This document shows positions 1-8,991 of a DNA stretch of 64,000 nucleotides, piece after piece (within the stretch, counting starts at the first letter, position 1; each line of letters opens with the position of its first letter). The notes beneath the pieces are model-generated. The model made no database searches and had not been told where the DNA came from. It saw nothing but the letters and a program-made list of their open reading frames with translations. Made by a program: the position numbers and the translations under genes. Source of the stretch: Qipengyuania intermedia (GTDB taxonomy: Bacteria; Pseudomonadota; Alphaproteobacteria; Sphingomonadales; Sphingomonadaceae); contig NZ_JAIGNS010000001.1 in the NCBI RefSeq assembly GCF_019711615.1, forward strand, positions 1 through 64,000. Reading direction: 5' to 3'.

Positions 1-1
1 T

Positions 2-76
2 GGCCCGTTCGTCTAGCGGTTAGGACGCGGCCCTTTCACGGCTGAAACACGGGTTCGATTCCCGTACGGGTCACCA
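2..76 (+). tRNA. tRNA-Glu (TTC), copy 1
   Basis: A full cloverleaf can be folded. The acceptor GGCCCGT pairs with ACGGGTC with one G-T wobble. The anticodon loop CTTTCAC gives anticodon TTC. The T-arm carries GGTTCGATTCC, and the 3' CCA is encoded. It is identical over all 75 bases to the second copy at 123-197. The true 5' flank and promoter lie outside the window. Confidence 0.97.
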
Positions 77-122
77 CGGTGGCGTTATTGCATCTGCAAT
101 CCGCGCAAAGCGCCACTTGTGT

Positions 123-197
123 GGCCCGTTCGTCTAGCGGTTAGGACGCGGCCCTTTCACGGCTGAAACACGGGTTCGATTCCCGTACGGGTCACCA
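123..197 (+). tRNA. tRNA-Glu (TTC), copy 2
   Basis: This is an exact duplicate of the tRNA at 2-76, separated from it by a 46-base spacer. Anticodon TTC and the encoded CCA are present. The spacer shows no obvious separate promoter, so the two are probably co-transcribed and processed (inference). Confidence 0.97.
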
Positions 198-262
198 CTT
201 CTCCCAAATTTCGCACCGATTACGGCTGGCGCAGGCATTCGCGCCAAGCTAAGCGGCGTCGC

Positions 263-1435
263 ATGAGCGCGCGCTCCTTTCCCTGGTCCGCCTTTGCCCT
301 GGCGATTGCGACGACCATCGGTCTTCTCGTGCTCGAGGTCCCTTTTCTCATCGTAGCAGTGGTCCTGCTTGTCTGGGCAGGTTCGCTCTGGCTCGTCGGC
401 TCGTCACCGCCCCCTCCCGCTGAGAAGACTAGCGACGGTGCAATCTCGCGCGATTCCATGGGTGATCTGTTCGAACACTCCGAAACGCCCGTCCTTCTGA
501 CCGAGAGTGGGCGAGTCATTATCGCCAATATTGCCGCGCGCAGGCTGCTGGGTGCCCACATTCTCGGGCAGGACGTGAAGATGGCTCTTCGCCAGCCGGA
601 AGCGGTGCGCCTGCTCGAAACGCCGGAAGACGGGGCTGCCGTGGTCAGGGGGCTCGCGCGCCGCAAGGACATCTGGCGCATCAACCGCAAGAAGCTGGAC
701 AAGAACCTTTCGGTCATCGAGTTGGTCAACAAGACGGCCGAAGCCGATATCAGCCGTGCCCATACCGATTTCGTCGCAAACGCCAGCCACGAGCTGCGCA
801 CTCCGCTGGCCGCCATCCTGGGTTATGTCGAAACCCTGCGAGAGGACGGCTCCGACATCGAGCCAAAGATGGCGGACAAGTTCCTCGCAACGATCCAGCG
901 AGAGGCCAAGCGGCTGCAGGACCTGGTGAGCGACCTTATGTCCCTGTCGCGCATCGAAGCTGAAAAACACGATCTGCCTGCAAAGACGGTCGCGCTTGGA
1001 GAACTGGCCAAGCGGGCGGCCCAAGACGGCGCCGGACCCGAGCGCCTGGACCGCCTGGACTTCGAAGCCCACGGTGAGTTTCTCGTTCGCGGCGACGAAC
1101 AGCAGCTGGAGCAGCTCGTCCGCAACCTGGTCGATAATGCGATGAAATACGGGGCGCCGGAAACGCCGGTTACTGTTAGGCTCGTGCCGCAAGGCGATGC
1201 GCGCGTCCTGCTGACCGTGACCGATCGGGGGGACGGTATCGCTCCTGAACACATTCCTCATCTGACGCGCCGCTTCTACCGTACCGATCCCGGCCGCAGT
1301 CGCGCTTCGGGAGGCACCGGTCTTGGCCTCGCGATCGTGAAACATATCGTCGAACGGCATCGCGGCAAGCTCGTCATCGAGAGCAAGCAGGGCGAAGGAA
1401 CGCGGGTGAAGATCACCCTGCCCCTCGCCGACTAA
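263..1435 (+). CDS. phoR: Phosphate regulon sensor histidine kinase PhoR
   Basis: This is a 390-residue inner-membrane sensor kinase that phosphorylates PhoB when phosphate is low. Residues about 10-45 form two closely spaced hydrophobic helices with almost no periplasmic loop, as is usual for PhoR. A PAS-like linker follows (about 65-155). The H-box ASHELRTPL places the phosphoacceptor at His176. The N-box LVRNLVDNAMKYG, the G1 motif DRGDGIA and the G2 motif GGTGLGLAI complete the catalytic domain. Its cognate regulator phoB is the last gene of the same locus (8263-8991), with a porin and pstSCAB-phoU between them. The start at 263 has only a weak ribosome site, so a nearby alternative is possible. 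Confidence 0.92.
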   Translation: MSARSFPWSAFALAIATTIGLLVLEVPFLIVAVVLLVWAGSLWLVGSSPPPPAEKTSDGAISRDSMGDLFEHSETPVLLTESGRVIIANIAARRLLGAHILGQDVKMALRQPEAVRLLETPEDGAAVVRGLARRKDIWRINRKKLDKNLSVIELVNKTAEADISRAHTDFVANASHELRTPLAAILGYVETLREDGSDIEPKMADKFLATIQREAKRLQDLVSDLMSLSRIEAEKHDLPAKTVALGELAKRAAQDGAGPERLDRLDFEAHGEFLVRGDEQQLEQLVRNLVDNAMKYGAPETPVTVRLVPQGDARVLLTVTDRGDGIAPEHIPHLTRRFYRTDPGRSRASGGTGLGLAIVKHIVERHRGKLVIESKQGEGTRVKITLPLAD

Positions 1436-1585
1436 ACTCGCCAAACGCGCCGTTCCGCGTGATTTTCCACAGCTATGCACACGAAATCCACAGGCTTCGA
1501 GTGCAGTGTGAACCTGTGTCACAAACCCGTAATTATCGGGTCATAGAGGCGTCTCCGGATCGTAACCTTGTAAGGGATTCGTCAC

Positions 1586-2947
1586 ATGAATTCGCCATTC
1601 CGGCTCTCCGTCATTGCCGCTGCCCTAAGCTGCACCATTGCAACTCCCGTCTCGGCGCAGGCCGACAATGCCACGTCGGCGGCTCAGGAACTGGCTGAGA
1701 TGCGCGCCCAGCTCGCTGCTCTTGTCACGCGCATCGACCAGCTCGAAGGCGAACTCGCCGAAGAAAAAGCCGCCAACGCTGCGCAGGACGCGACGATTTC
1801 CGCCAATGCGGAAGCGGTTGCTACAGCTGCTCCGGCAGCGGAACCGCAGGTCGCCGAGCTCGAGAAGAAGGATGGCTGGAGCTTCAAGCCGCGCGGCCGC
1901 CTGATGTATGACGTCGGCTTCACGAGCGTTCCCGAATCGACGGGCCGCGACGACGGCTTCGGCAACGAAGTGCGCCGTGCTCGTCTTGGCGCGTCCGGCG
2001 GGCTTGGCGGAGGCTTCGGCTACAAGTTCGAACTCGACTTCGCCGGGAACGAAGTCGAAGCGGCCGATGCCATCCTGACCTACGAAGACGGCGGGCTGGA
2101 GGTCGCGATCGGCCACCATAACAATTTCCAGTCGCTCGAAGAGCTGACCAGCAGCCTCCACACGACCTTCATCGAACGTGCAGCCTTCACCGATGCATTC
2201 GGCTTCGAGCGCCGCATCGGCGCATCGGTCAGCTACAGCACCGGCATCGTTCTTGCGCAGGCCGGCGTGTTCACCGACAATTTCGATGACACCGGCACCG
2301 ACAATCGCGGAGTTGATGGCCGGCTGGTGGTGATGCCGAAAAGCGGCAATACGCAGTTCCATCTCGGCGGCTCGGTGCATTACAACGAGCTGGGCCAGGA
2401 TGACGCCAGCGTTCGCTATCGCCAGCGCCCGCTCGTGCACTTCACCTCCGAGCGGTTCGTGAACACCGGTAACCTGGACGCCGACAGCGAGTTCGGAATC
2501 GGTCTTGAAGGCGCCGTAATTTCCGGTCCTTTCCATGCTGCTGCCGAAGGCTTCTGGCAAAACGTCGACATGCCCGCGATGACCGACAACCCGACTTTCT
2601 TCGGCGGCTATGCCGAAGTCGGTTATTTCCTCACGAAGGGTGACAGCCGCGGGTACAAGGGCGGGAAGTTCGATCGCACGAAGCCTGAAAGCCCGGTCGG
2701 CGAAGGCGGCATGGGTTCGGTTCAGCTAAACCTGCGCTACGACTATCTCGATCTCAACGACGCAGGAATCGTCGGCGGCATCCAGAACGGTTACCTCGCG
2801 TCGCTGATCTGGAAACCGACGGATTACACGCTTTTCAGCCTCAACTACGGCAAGATGGACTACACCGATGCAGTCCATGCCAAGGCGGATGGCGAGACCG
2901 ATTACACCGTCGATGCTTTCGGAATTCGTGCTCAGGTCGATTTCTGA
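1586..2947 (+). CDS. Phosphate-selective porin O/P family outer-membrane porin
   Basis: A 453-residue outer-membrane protein. It opens with a signal peptide (about 1-25, ending VSAQA). A short coiled coil (about 33-65, LAALVTRIDQLEGEL) follows, as used for trimerisation in this family. The rest is a long amphipathic beta-strand domain ending in the C-terminal Phe (AQVDF) typical of beta-barrels. Its position between phoR and pstS supports phosphate or polyphosphate uptake under Pho control. The SD AAGGGA (1572-1577) lies 8 bases before the ATG. The 150-base upstream region holds CTGTGTCAC-like sequence near 1514-1522, but no convincing full Pho box. An imperfect GGGGCA/TGCCCC hairpin at 2962-2988 follows without a U-run. 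Confidence 0.85.
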   Translation: MNSPFRLSVIAAALSCTIATPVSAQADNATSAAQELAEMRAQLAALVTRIDQLEGELAEEKAANAAQDATISANAEAVATAAPAAEPQVAELEKKDGWSFKPRGRLMYDVGFTSVPESTGRDDGFGNEVRRARLGASGGLGGGFGYKFELDFAGNEVEAADAILTYEDGGLEVAIGHHNNFQSLEELTSSLHTTFIERAAFTDAFGFERRIGASVSYSTGIVLAQAGVFTDNFDDTGTDNRGVDGRLVVMPKSGNTQFHLGGSVHYNELGQDDASVRYRQRPLVHFTSERFVNTGNLDADSEFGIGLEGAVISGPFHAAAEGFWQNVDMPAMTDNPTFFGGYAEVGYFLTKGDSRGYKGGKFDRTKPESPVGEGGMGSVQLNLRYDYLDLNDAGIVGGIQNGYLASLIWKPTDYTLFSLNYGKMDYTDAVHAKADGETDYTVDAFGIRAQVDF

Positions 2948-3006
2948 TCCATATCCCGCTAGGGGCATCGACAACGATTCGGTGCCCCGGAGCGGAAGTC
3001 ACACTT

Positions 3007-3024
3007 TTGTCGTCACCTTGTAAC
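3007..3024 (+). promoter_or_regulatory. Candidate Pho box upstream of pstS
   Basis: TTGTCGT and TTGTAAC are two related 7-mers starting 11 bases apart (TTGTCGT-CACC-TTGTAAC). This matches the 7-4-7 layout of the PhoB consensus CTGTCAT-N4-CTGTCAC in most core positions. It lies 48 bases before the pstS start, in the only sizeable gap between the porin and pstSCAB. Assignment rests on similarity and context only. Confidence 0.5.
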
Positions 3025-3071
3025 AATCCCGCGCTCTTGCGCGGCTAGTTGGACAACATAGGGGTTCTACC

Positions 3072-4115
3072 ATGACCAAGACTTTCAAGATTGCTCTCGC
3101 CGCCGCTTCGGCTCTCGCGCTCACCGCTTGTGGTGACAATTCCGCCGGTGGCGGTTCGCGCGAACAGATCAAGGCCGTCGGCTCCTCGACCGTCTTCCCG
3201 TTCTCAAAGGCGGTCTCGGAAGCCTTTGCCCGCGACACCCAGTTCGCATCGCCGATCATCGAATCGACCGGTACTGGCGGCGGCATGAAGCTGTTCTGCG
3301 CCGGCGTCGGCGCCGAAACGCCCGACATCGCCAACGCATCGCGCCGCATGAAGGCTAGCGAATTCGAAACCTGCCAGACCAATGGCGTGACCGACATCAT
3401 CGAAGTCCAGGTCGGCCTCGACGGCATCGCCCTTGCCTCCTCAAAGGGTGGCATCATGATGAACCTTACTCCCAAGATGGTGTACGAAGCGCTGGCCGCT
3501 TCGCCCTATGGCGGTGAGCAGACCACCAAGACCTGGGCCGATGTCGATCCCTCGCTCCCGGCCGAGCCGATCCTCGTTTACGGTCCGCCGAGCACCTCGG
3601 GCACGCGCGATGCGCTCAAGGAACTGATCCTCGAAGCAGGCTGCAAGACCGACGAAGCGACCAAGGCTCTCAAGGAAACCGACGAAGACCGGTACGACCA
3701 GGTCTGCACCGAAGTTCGCAGCGACGGCGCCTATGTCGACCAGGGCGAACAGGACAACCTGATCGTCCAGAAGATCGAAGGCAATCCGAATGCCGTGGGG
3801 ATTTTCGGGTACTCCTATCTTGAGGAAAATCTCGACAAGGTGCAGGGCCTGCCGATGAACGGCGTCGATCCGACCTACGAGAATATTGCCAGCTTCGAAT
3901 ATCCCGGCGCCCGTCCGCTCTACATGTACGTCAAGAAGGCGCACCTCGACGCCATCCCCGGCCTGAAGGAATTCCTCAGCCAGTGGGCAGGCATGTGGGG
4001 CAAGGACGGACCGCTCGCCAAGATCGGCCTCGTCGCCAATCCCGATGATGCGGCAGCTGCAGCCAATGCTGCTGTCACCGAGTACACCACGCTCGACGGT
4101 TCCGAGCTGAAGTAA
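3072..4115 (+). CDS. pstS: Phosphate ABC transporter substrate-binding lipoprotein PstS
   Basis: A 347-residue periplasmic phosphate-binding component of the high-affinity Pst transporter. The N-terminus ends in a lipobox (LTAC, lipidation Cys20). The mature part has the family's phosphate-contact segments: AVGSSTVFPFS near residue 40, TGTGGGMKLFC near 70 with following RRMK, and a later STSGTRDALKEL stretch. It is followed 17 bases later by pstC. A candidate Pho box lies at 3007-3024. At 347 residues with several acidic insertions it belongs to the longer alphaproteobacterial PstS type. Confidence 0.95.
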   Translation: MTKTFKIALAAASALALTACGDNSAGGGSREQIKAVGSSTVFPFSKAVSEAFARDTQFASPIIESTGTGGGMKLFCAGVGAETPDIANASRRMKASEFETCQTNGVTDIIEVQVGLDGIALASSKGGIMMNLTPKMVYEALAASPYGGEQTTKTWADVDPSLPAEPILVYGPPSTSGTRDALKELILEAGCKTDEATKALKETDEDRYDQVCTEVRSDGAYVDQGEQDNLIVQKIEGNPNAVGIFGYSYLEENLDKVQGLPMNGVDPTYENIASFEYPGARPLYMYVKKAHLDAIPGLKEFLSQWAGMWGKDGPLAKIGLVANPDDAAAAANAAVTEYTTLDGSELK

Positions 4116-4132
4116 GGGTAACCACGCACGCA

Positions 4133-5518
4133 ATGTCGCTAACCATTCTGCTCCTCCTGGCCCTCGGGCTCGGGCTCGCCGGATGGTTGGCGGCTCGTGC
4201 GCGTGCGTGGACCTTCCGCAAGGCGAGCCCGACCGGACGGCTCGCCAGCTTGCCGAGCTATCACGCGTGGTACGTCGCGCTCTGGATAGTCCTGCCCGTT
4301 CTTGTCTTCATCGCCATCTGGAGTGCGGTTGCGCCGGGTCTCGTGACCCAATCGGTGCTGGCCGCGCCCGCAGCCGACCAGCTTCCTGCCTTCGGCTTCC
4401 AGCGCCAGACGATCCTCAACGAAGCGCGTGCGGTTGCCACCGGGGCTGCCCAGGGCGTCTTCAATCCCCTCGCCCGCGAATTCGTCGAGCCTTATCGTGA
4501 CGCGCTGTCGTTCTATAACTGGATCGGCATCGCCGCGACGCTGGTCATCGCCTTCCTCGGCGGGGCCTTCGCTTTCCTGCGCCTTAAACCCGACTTCACT
4601 GCCCGCACGCGGGTGGAACGTATCGTCATGGCGATCCTGCTGGGCGCCTCGCTGGTGGCTATCCTGACGACCATCGGGATTTTCGTCAGCCTCGTTTTCG
4701 AGACGCTGCGCTTCTTCGGAATGGTCAATCCGATCGACTTCCTTTTTGGTACGCACTGGGCACCTGACCCGATGAGCAATCCGGAAAACCCGGATGCCAC
4801 TCGCTACGGCGCGATCCCGCTTTTCTGGGGCACGCTGTTCATCGGTGCGATCATCGCCATGATCGTGGCTATACCGCTCGGCCTGATGAGCGCTGTCTAC
4901 CTGACGCAATACGCGAACCCGCGCCTGCGCGCCTGGGTAAAGCCCACCCTCGAAATCCTCGCCGGTGTGCCGACTGTGGTCTACGGTTACTTCGCCGCGC
5001 TCACCATCGCCCCGGCCATCCGCGACCTGGCGGTCGACCTCGGGGCATCGAACCCGTCTTCCGAAAGCGCGCTCGCCGCAGGCCTGGTGATGGGTGTCAT
5101 GATCATTCCGTTCGTGTCCTCGATGGCCGACGATTCCATCGCAGCCGTGCCGCAATCCATGCGCGACGGAAGCCTTGCGATGGGCGCCACGACGAACGAG
5201 ACAATCCGCCGTGTTCTGGTTCCGGCAGCCCTTCCCGGCATCGTGGCCGGTGTGATGCTCGCCATCAGCCGCGCGATCGGCGAAACCATGATCGTGGTCA
5301 TGGCCGCATCGACCGCTGCAAACCTCAGCGCCAACCCGCTCGATTCCATGACGACGGTGACTGTGCAGATCGTCGCCATGCTGACGGGCGAAGGCAGCTT
5401 CGACCATCCGGCCACGCTCAGTGCCTTTGCGCTCGGCTTCGTCCTGTTCATGGTCACGCTCGGTCTCAACTTTATCGCCCTGCGCGTCGTTAAGAGGTTC
5501 CGCGAAGCTTATGAGTGA
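4133..5518 (+). CDS. pstC: Phosphate ABC transporter permease PstC
   Basis: A 461-residue inner-membrane permease. The C-terminal half carries the six-helix binding-protein-dependent permease domain with the EAA-loop region (DGSLAMGATTNETIRRVLVPAALPGI). Before this is a roughly 150-residue N-terminal extension with two more hydrophobic helices (about 1-25 and 40-60) and a periplasmic stretch, the PstC_N type extension common in alphaproteobacteria. The extension explains why it is longer than the roughly 320-residue E. coli protein. Its last 8 bases overlap pstA, suggesting coupled translation. Confidence 0.95.
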   Translation: MSLTILLLLALGLGLAGWLAARARAWTFRKASPTGRLASLPSYHAWYVALWIVLPVLVFIAIWSAVAPGLVTQSVLAAPAADQLPAFGFQRQTILNEARAVATGAAQGVFNPLAREFVEPYRDALSFYNWIGIAATLVIAFLGGAFAFLRLKPDFTARTRVERIVMAILLGASLVAILTTIGIFVSLVFETLRFFGMVNPIDFLFGTHWAPDPMSNPENPDATRYGAIPLFWGTLFIGAIIAMIVAIPLGLMSAVYLTQYANPRLRAWVKPTLEILAGVPTVVYGYFAALTIAPAIRDLAVDLGASNPSSESALAAGLVMGVMIIPFVSSMADDSIAAVPQSMRDGSLAMGATTNETIRRVLVPAALPGIVAGVMLAISRAIGETMIVVMAASTAANLSANPLDSMTTVTVQIVAMLTGEGSFDHPATLSAFALGFVLFMVTLGLNFIALRVVKRFREAYE

Positions 5519-6761
5519 GCACATCGCCCCCACGCGTACGCCCGCTTTCGAGGCGCGCCTCAAGAAACGCTATGCTGCGGAAAAACGCTTCCGGTCGCTT
5601 GGCCTTGCAGCGATCGTTTTCTCGGTCGCCGTGCTGGTTTACCTTCTCGGCACCATGACGCTGAACGGCATCGGCGGCTTCCAGCGGGCCGAAGTCGAGG
5701 TTCAGATCGATTTCACCCAGGCAGGACTGTCGGCCGATCCCGCGACCTTGGAATCGCCGCAGGCCATTCAATCGCTCCAAAGCCAGGGCCTGCCCGAAGT
5801 GGTCCAGTATTTCGCGCAGGAATCGCTCGGCGAGGCCGGTGCGCGAGGGCTTGGCGCGCAGGCATGGCGCGATGTCGCGCAGGCCATTATCGACGATCCC
5901 TCCATCGTTCGCGGTCAGGAAACCTTCTGGCTTCCCGCGAGCGCGGACCTTGCCAGCGGTTATGCCGGCGAAGGGTCGCAGGAATTGCAGACTCTTGCTG
6001 CCGAACTCGATGCCGCGGGCAAGATCGACAAGAATTTCGATGCCGGCTTCTTCTCCCGCGCCGATGCCACCAACCCGCAGCAAGTGGGTATCTGGGGCGC
6101 CCTCAAGGGCTCGATGCTGACGATGGTCGTCACGCTTCTGCTGGCCTTCCCGATCGGCGTGCTGGCCGCGCTTTACCTCGAAGAATACGCGCCCAAGAAC
6201 CGCTGGACCGACCTGATCGAGCTTTCGATCAACAACCTTGCAGCCGTGCCGTCGATTATCTTCGGCCTGCTCGGCCTCGCCGTTTTCCTGACCCTGTTCC
6301 CCAATCTGCGTTCCGCCCCCGTAATCGGTGGTATGACGCTCGCGCTCATGACGATGCCGGTCATCGTCATCGCAGGCCGCAACGCGATCAAGGCGGTTCC
6401 TCCAAGCATTCGCGACGGCGCACTGGCCGTCGGGGCATCGCCGGTCCAGGTGGTTTTCCACCACGTCCTGCCGCTCGCACTGCCCGGCATCCTGACGGGT
6501 ACGATCATCGGCATGGCACGCGCGCTCGGCGAAACCGCTCCGCTGCTCATGATCGGGATGCGCGCTTTCGTCGCCAGCCCGCCCGACGGCTTTACATCGC
6601 CTGCCACCGTCCTGCCCATGCAGATCTTCCTCTGGTCGGATGAAATCGACCGCGGTTTCGTGGAACGGACAAGTGCGGCTATCATCGTCCTATTGCTGTT
6701 CCTCCTGCTGATGAACGGCCTCGCCATCTACCTGCGCAACAAGTTCGAGAAAAAGTGGTGA
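5511..6761 (+). CDS. pstA: Phosphate ABC transporter permease PstA
   Basis: A 416-residue permease partner of PstC. The ATG at 5511 overlaps the end of pstC by 8 bases and begins [11 protein letters not shown]. An upstream in-frame ATG at 5421 lies inside pstC and is not needed. A large N-terminal periplasmic insert (about 50-200, DUF3333 type) precedes the transport domain. That domain has the EAA-like motif [21 protein letters not shown]. It overlaps pstB by a few bases, continuing the tight pstCAB arrangement. Confidence 0.94.
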   Translation: MSEHIAPTRTPAFEARLKKRYAAEKRFRSLGLAAIVFSVAVLVYLLGTMTLNGIGGFQRAEVEVQIDFTQAGLSADPATLESPQAIQSLQSQGLPEVVQYFAQESLGEAGARGLGAQAWRDVAQAIIDDPSIVRGQETFWLPASADLASGYAGEGSQELQTLAAELDAAGKIDKNFDAGFFSRADATNPQQVGIWGALKGSMLTMVVTLLLAFPIGVLAALYLEEYAPKNRWTDLIELSINNLAAVPSIIFGLLGLAVFLTLFPNLRSAPVIGGMTLALMTMPVIVIAGRNAIKAVPPSIRDGALAVGASPVQVVFHHVLPLALPGILTGTIIGMARALGETAPLLMIGMRAFVASPPDGFTSPATVLPMQIFLWSDEIDRGFVERTSAAIIVLLLFLLLMNGLAIYLRNKFEKKW

Positions 6762-7546
6762 CCGTAGTTCACGAAAACCTGGAAGATACCGACGCCAAGA
6801 TGAGCGCGCGGGACGTCTCCGTTTACTACGGCGACAAGAAGGCGATCGACGAGGTCTCGATCGATATCCCTACGCGCTATGTCACGGCATTCATCGGCCC
6901 GTCGGGCTGCGGCAAGTCGACTTTCCTGCGCACGCTTAATCGCATGAACGACACCATCCCTTCGGCCCGCGTCGAAGGGGACATCATGCTCGACGGCGAA
7001 GATATCTACAAATCGGGCATGGACGTGGTGCAACTGCGCGCCCGCGTCGGCATGGTCTTCCAGAAGCCCAACCCCTTCCCCAAGTCGATCTATGAGAACA
7101 TCGCCTACGGTCCGAAAATTCACGGTCTGGCCGAAGGGAAGGACGAACTGGACGCGGTCGTCGAAAAATCGCTGCGCCGTGCCGGTCTGTGGGAAGAAGT
7201 GAAGGATCGCCTGCAGGACAGCGGCACCGCGCTTTCGGGCGGTCAGCAGCAGCGCCTTTGCATCGCGCGGGCCATTGCGGTCGACCCCGAAGTCATTCTG
7301 ATGGACGAGCCCTGCTCGGCCCTCGACCCGATCGCCACGGCGAAGATTGAGGAACTGATCGACGAACTCAATGGCCGATATGCCATCGTGATCGTCACGC
7401 ACTCGATGCAGCAGGCGGCGCGCGTCAGCCAGCGCACGGCCTTCTTCCACCTCGGAAAGATGGTGGAATATGGTCGTACATCTGACATATTCACCAACCC
7501 GCTCGAAAAGCGGACCCAGGATTACATCACCGGCCGGTACGGATAA
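6755..7546 (+). CDS. pstB: Phosphate ABC transporter ATP-binding protein PstB
   Basis: A 263-residue ATPase that powers PstSCA. It has Walker [10 protein letters not shown] (48-56), ABC signature [14 protein letters not shown], Walker B VILMDEP and the switch His in [12 protein letters not shown]. The GTG at 6755 overlaps the pstA stop. A second GTG at 6758 and an ATG at 6800 are alternatives; the family alignment favours a start near 6755-6758. phoU follows after 13 bases. Confidence 0.95.
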   Translation: MVTVVHENLEDTDAKMSARDVSVYYGDKKAIDEVSIDIPTRYVTAFIGPSGCGKSTFLRTLNRMNDTIPSARVEGDIMLDGEDIYKSGMDVVQLRARVGMVFQKPNPFPKSIYENIAYGPKIHGLAEGKDELDAVVEKSLRRAGLWEEVKDRLQDSGTALSGGQQQRLCIARAIAVDPEVILMDEPCSALDPIATAKIEELIDELNGRYAIVIVTHSMQQAARVSQRTAFFHLGKMVEYGRTSDIFTNPLEKRTQDYITGRYG

Positions 7547-7559
7547 GGCTTTGGAAAAG

Positions 7560-8231
7560 ATGCAAGAACATACCGTAAAAGCCTTCGACGAAGACATCAC
7601 GCGCCTGCGCGGCCTGATCGCCGAAATGGGCGGATTGGCCGAAGTCGCGATCCAGCAATCGCTCGACGCACTCGTGCGCGGCGACGATGATCTGGCGAAG
7701 AAGGTCGTCAAAGGCGACAAGAAGATCGACGCGCTGGAAAGCGAGATCGACAAGCTTGCTGTGCGCATCATTGCCCTGCGCGCACCCATGGCGGACGACC
7801 TTCGCGAAGTGATCGCCGCGCTCAAGATCGCCGGAGTGGTGGAACGTATCGGCGACTATTCCAAGAACATCGCCAAGGCGAGCCGCGAGATCGGCGACAA
7901 TCGCAAGAAGTTCGAACCGCTCACCCTGCTTCCCGCCATGGCCGAAGTCGCCAGCGAGATGGTCCACGATGTGCTGACTGCCTACGCTGCTCGGGATCCG
8001 GAACTCGCCAAGGAAGTCATCCTGGCCGACGAGAAGGTCGATGCCTTCTACAACTCGATCTTCCGCAACCTCGTGAGCCACATGGTCGAAAATCCCTCGA
8101 TGATCTCGAGCGCGGCGCAGCTACTCTTTGTAGCCCGCAATCTTGAACGTATAGGGGATCACGCGACTAACGTAGCCGAAATGGTGCACTTTGCAGCAAC
8201 CGGACAATATCCGGTAGACGAAGACGGCTGA
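7560..8231 (+). CDS. phoU: Phosphate signalling protein PhoU
   Basis: A 223-residue all-helical cytoplasmic regulator that links the Pst transporter to PhoR and represses Pho signalling when phosphate is plentiful. It has the two PhoU repeats, with characteristic metal-binding-type helices (ERIGDYSKNIAK in the first, ERIGDHATNVAE in the second). The ATG at 7560 (MQEHTVKAF) matches family N-termini. An upstream TTG at 7551 and a longer reading inside pstB are less likely. phoB follows after 31 bases. Confidence 0.95.
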   Translation: MQEHTVKAFDEDITRLRGLIAEMGGLAEVAIQQSLDALVRGDDDLAKKVVKGDKKIDALESEIDKLAVRIIALRAPMADDLREVIAALKIAGVVERIGDYSKNIAKASREIGDNRKKFEPLTLLPAMAEVASEMVHDVLTAYAARDPELAKEVILADEKVDAFYNSIFRNLVSHMVENPSMISSAAQLLFVARNLERIGDHATNVAEMVHFAATGQYPVDEDG

Positions 8232-8262
8232 CACATTCCTGTAGCCTGGGGGTCATAAAGAC

Positions 8263-8991
8263 GTGTCCAACGAGAAACCACGCTCGCATGGAGACGCGAA
8301 AGTGCAGGCTGCCAAACTTCTTCTGGTTGAGGACGATCCCGCCCTCTCCGAGCTTCTGGAATACCGCTTTTCAAATGAAGGCTACAACGTCCGGACCACG
8401 CCGGACGGCGACGAGGCGATCCTGCTTGCGAGCGAGGAAACGCCCGACCTAGTTATCCTCGACTGGATGATCGAGGGGACGAGCGGGATCGAGGTTTGCC
8501 GCAGGCTGCGGCGCGACAAATCGACGGCGCATGTCCCGATCATAATGCTCACCGCGCGCGAGACCGAAGACGACCGTGTGCGCGGGCTCGAGACCGGCGC
8601 CGACGACTACCTCACCAAACCGTTCTCACCGCGCGAACTGCTCGCCCGTGTCGCCGCCGTGATGCGGCGTATCCGGCCGGTTCTGGCAGGCGAGACCATC
8701 GAGGCGGGTGACCTGTCGCTCGACCCGGTCGCGCACAAGGTCATGCGTCGCGGCAAGGTGCTCAAGGTCGGGCCGACGGAATACCGCCTGCTGAAGTTCT
8801 TCATGGAGAGCCCGGGCCGCGTCTTCAGCCGCAACCAATTGCTCGACGCAGTATGGGGCACGGAAAGCGACATCGAACTCAGGACCGTCGATGTCCACAT
8901 CCGGCGCCTTCGCAAGGCCTTGGAGGTCGAGGGAATGAAAGACCCGATCCGCACCGTCCGCAGCGCTGGATACTCGCTCGAAGCGGTCTAG
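8263..8991 (+). CDS. phoB: Phosphate regulon response regulator PhoB
   Basis: A 242-residue OmpR-type transcription factor. The receiver domain contains the acidic pair in LLVEDD, the phosphoacceptor Asp67 (VILDWM) and the conserved Lys (DDYLTKPFS). The C-terminal winged helix follows (about 145-240; VDVHIRRLRKAL). It activates genes with Pho boxes, presumably including pstS. The GTG at 8263 is used here; a GTG at 8302 (VQAAKLLL) would remove a 13-residue polar extension. Its stop TAG shares the tetranucleotide CTAG with the stop of the convergent extensin-like gene. Confidence 0.95.
   Translation: MSNEKPRSHGDAKVQAAKLLLVEDDPALSELLEYRFSNEGYNVRTTPDGDEAILLASEETPDLVILDWMIEGTSGIEVCRRLRRDKSTAHVPIIMLTARETEDDRVRGLETGADDYLTKPFSPRELLARVAAVMRRIRPVLAGETIEAGDLSLDPVAHKVMRRGKVLKVGPTEYRLLKFFMESPGRVFSRNQLLDAVWGTESDIELRTVDVHIRRLRKALEVEGMKDPIRTVRSAGYSLEAV

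Noticed and set aside
1505..1585. Pho-box-like sequences before the porin (near 1514-1522 and 1568-1585)
   Set aside because: The first lacks a second half-site at 11-base spacing. The second overlaps the porin ribosome site and start, which is a poor place for an activator.
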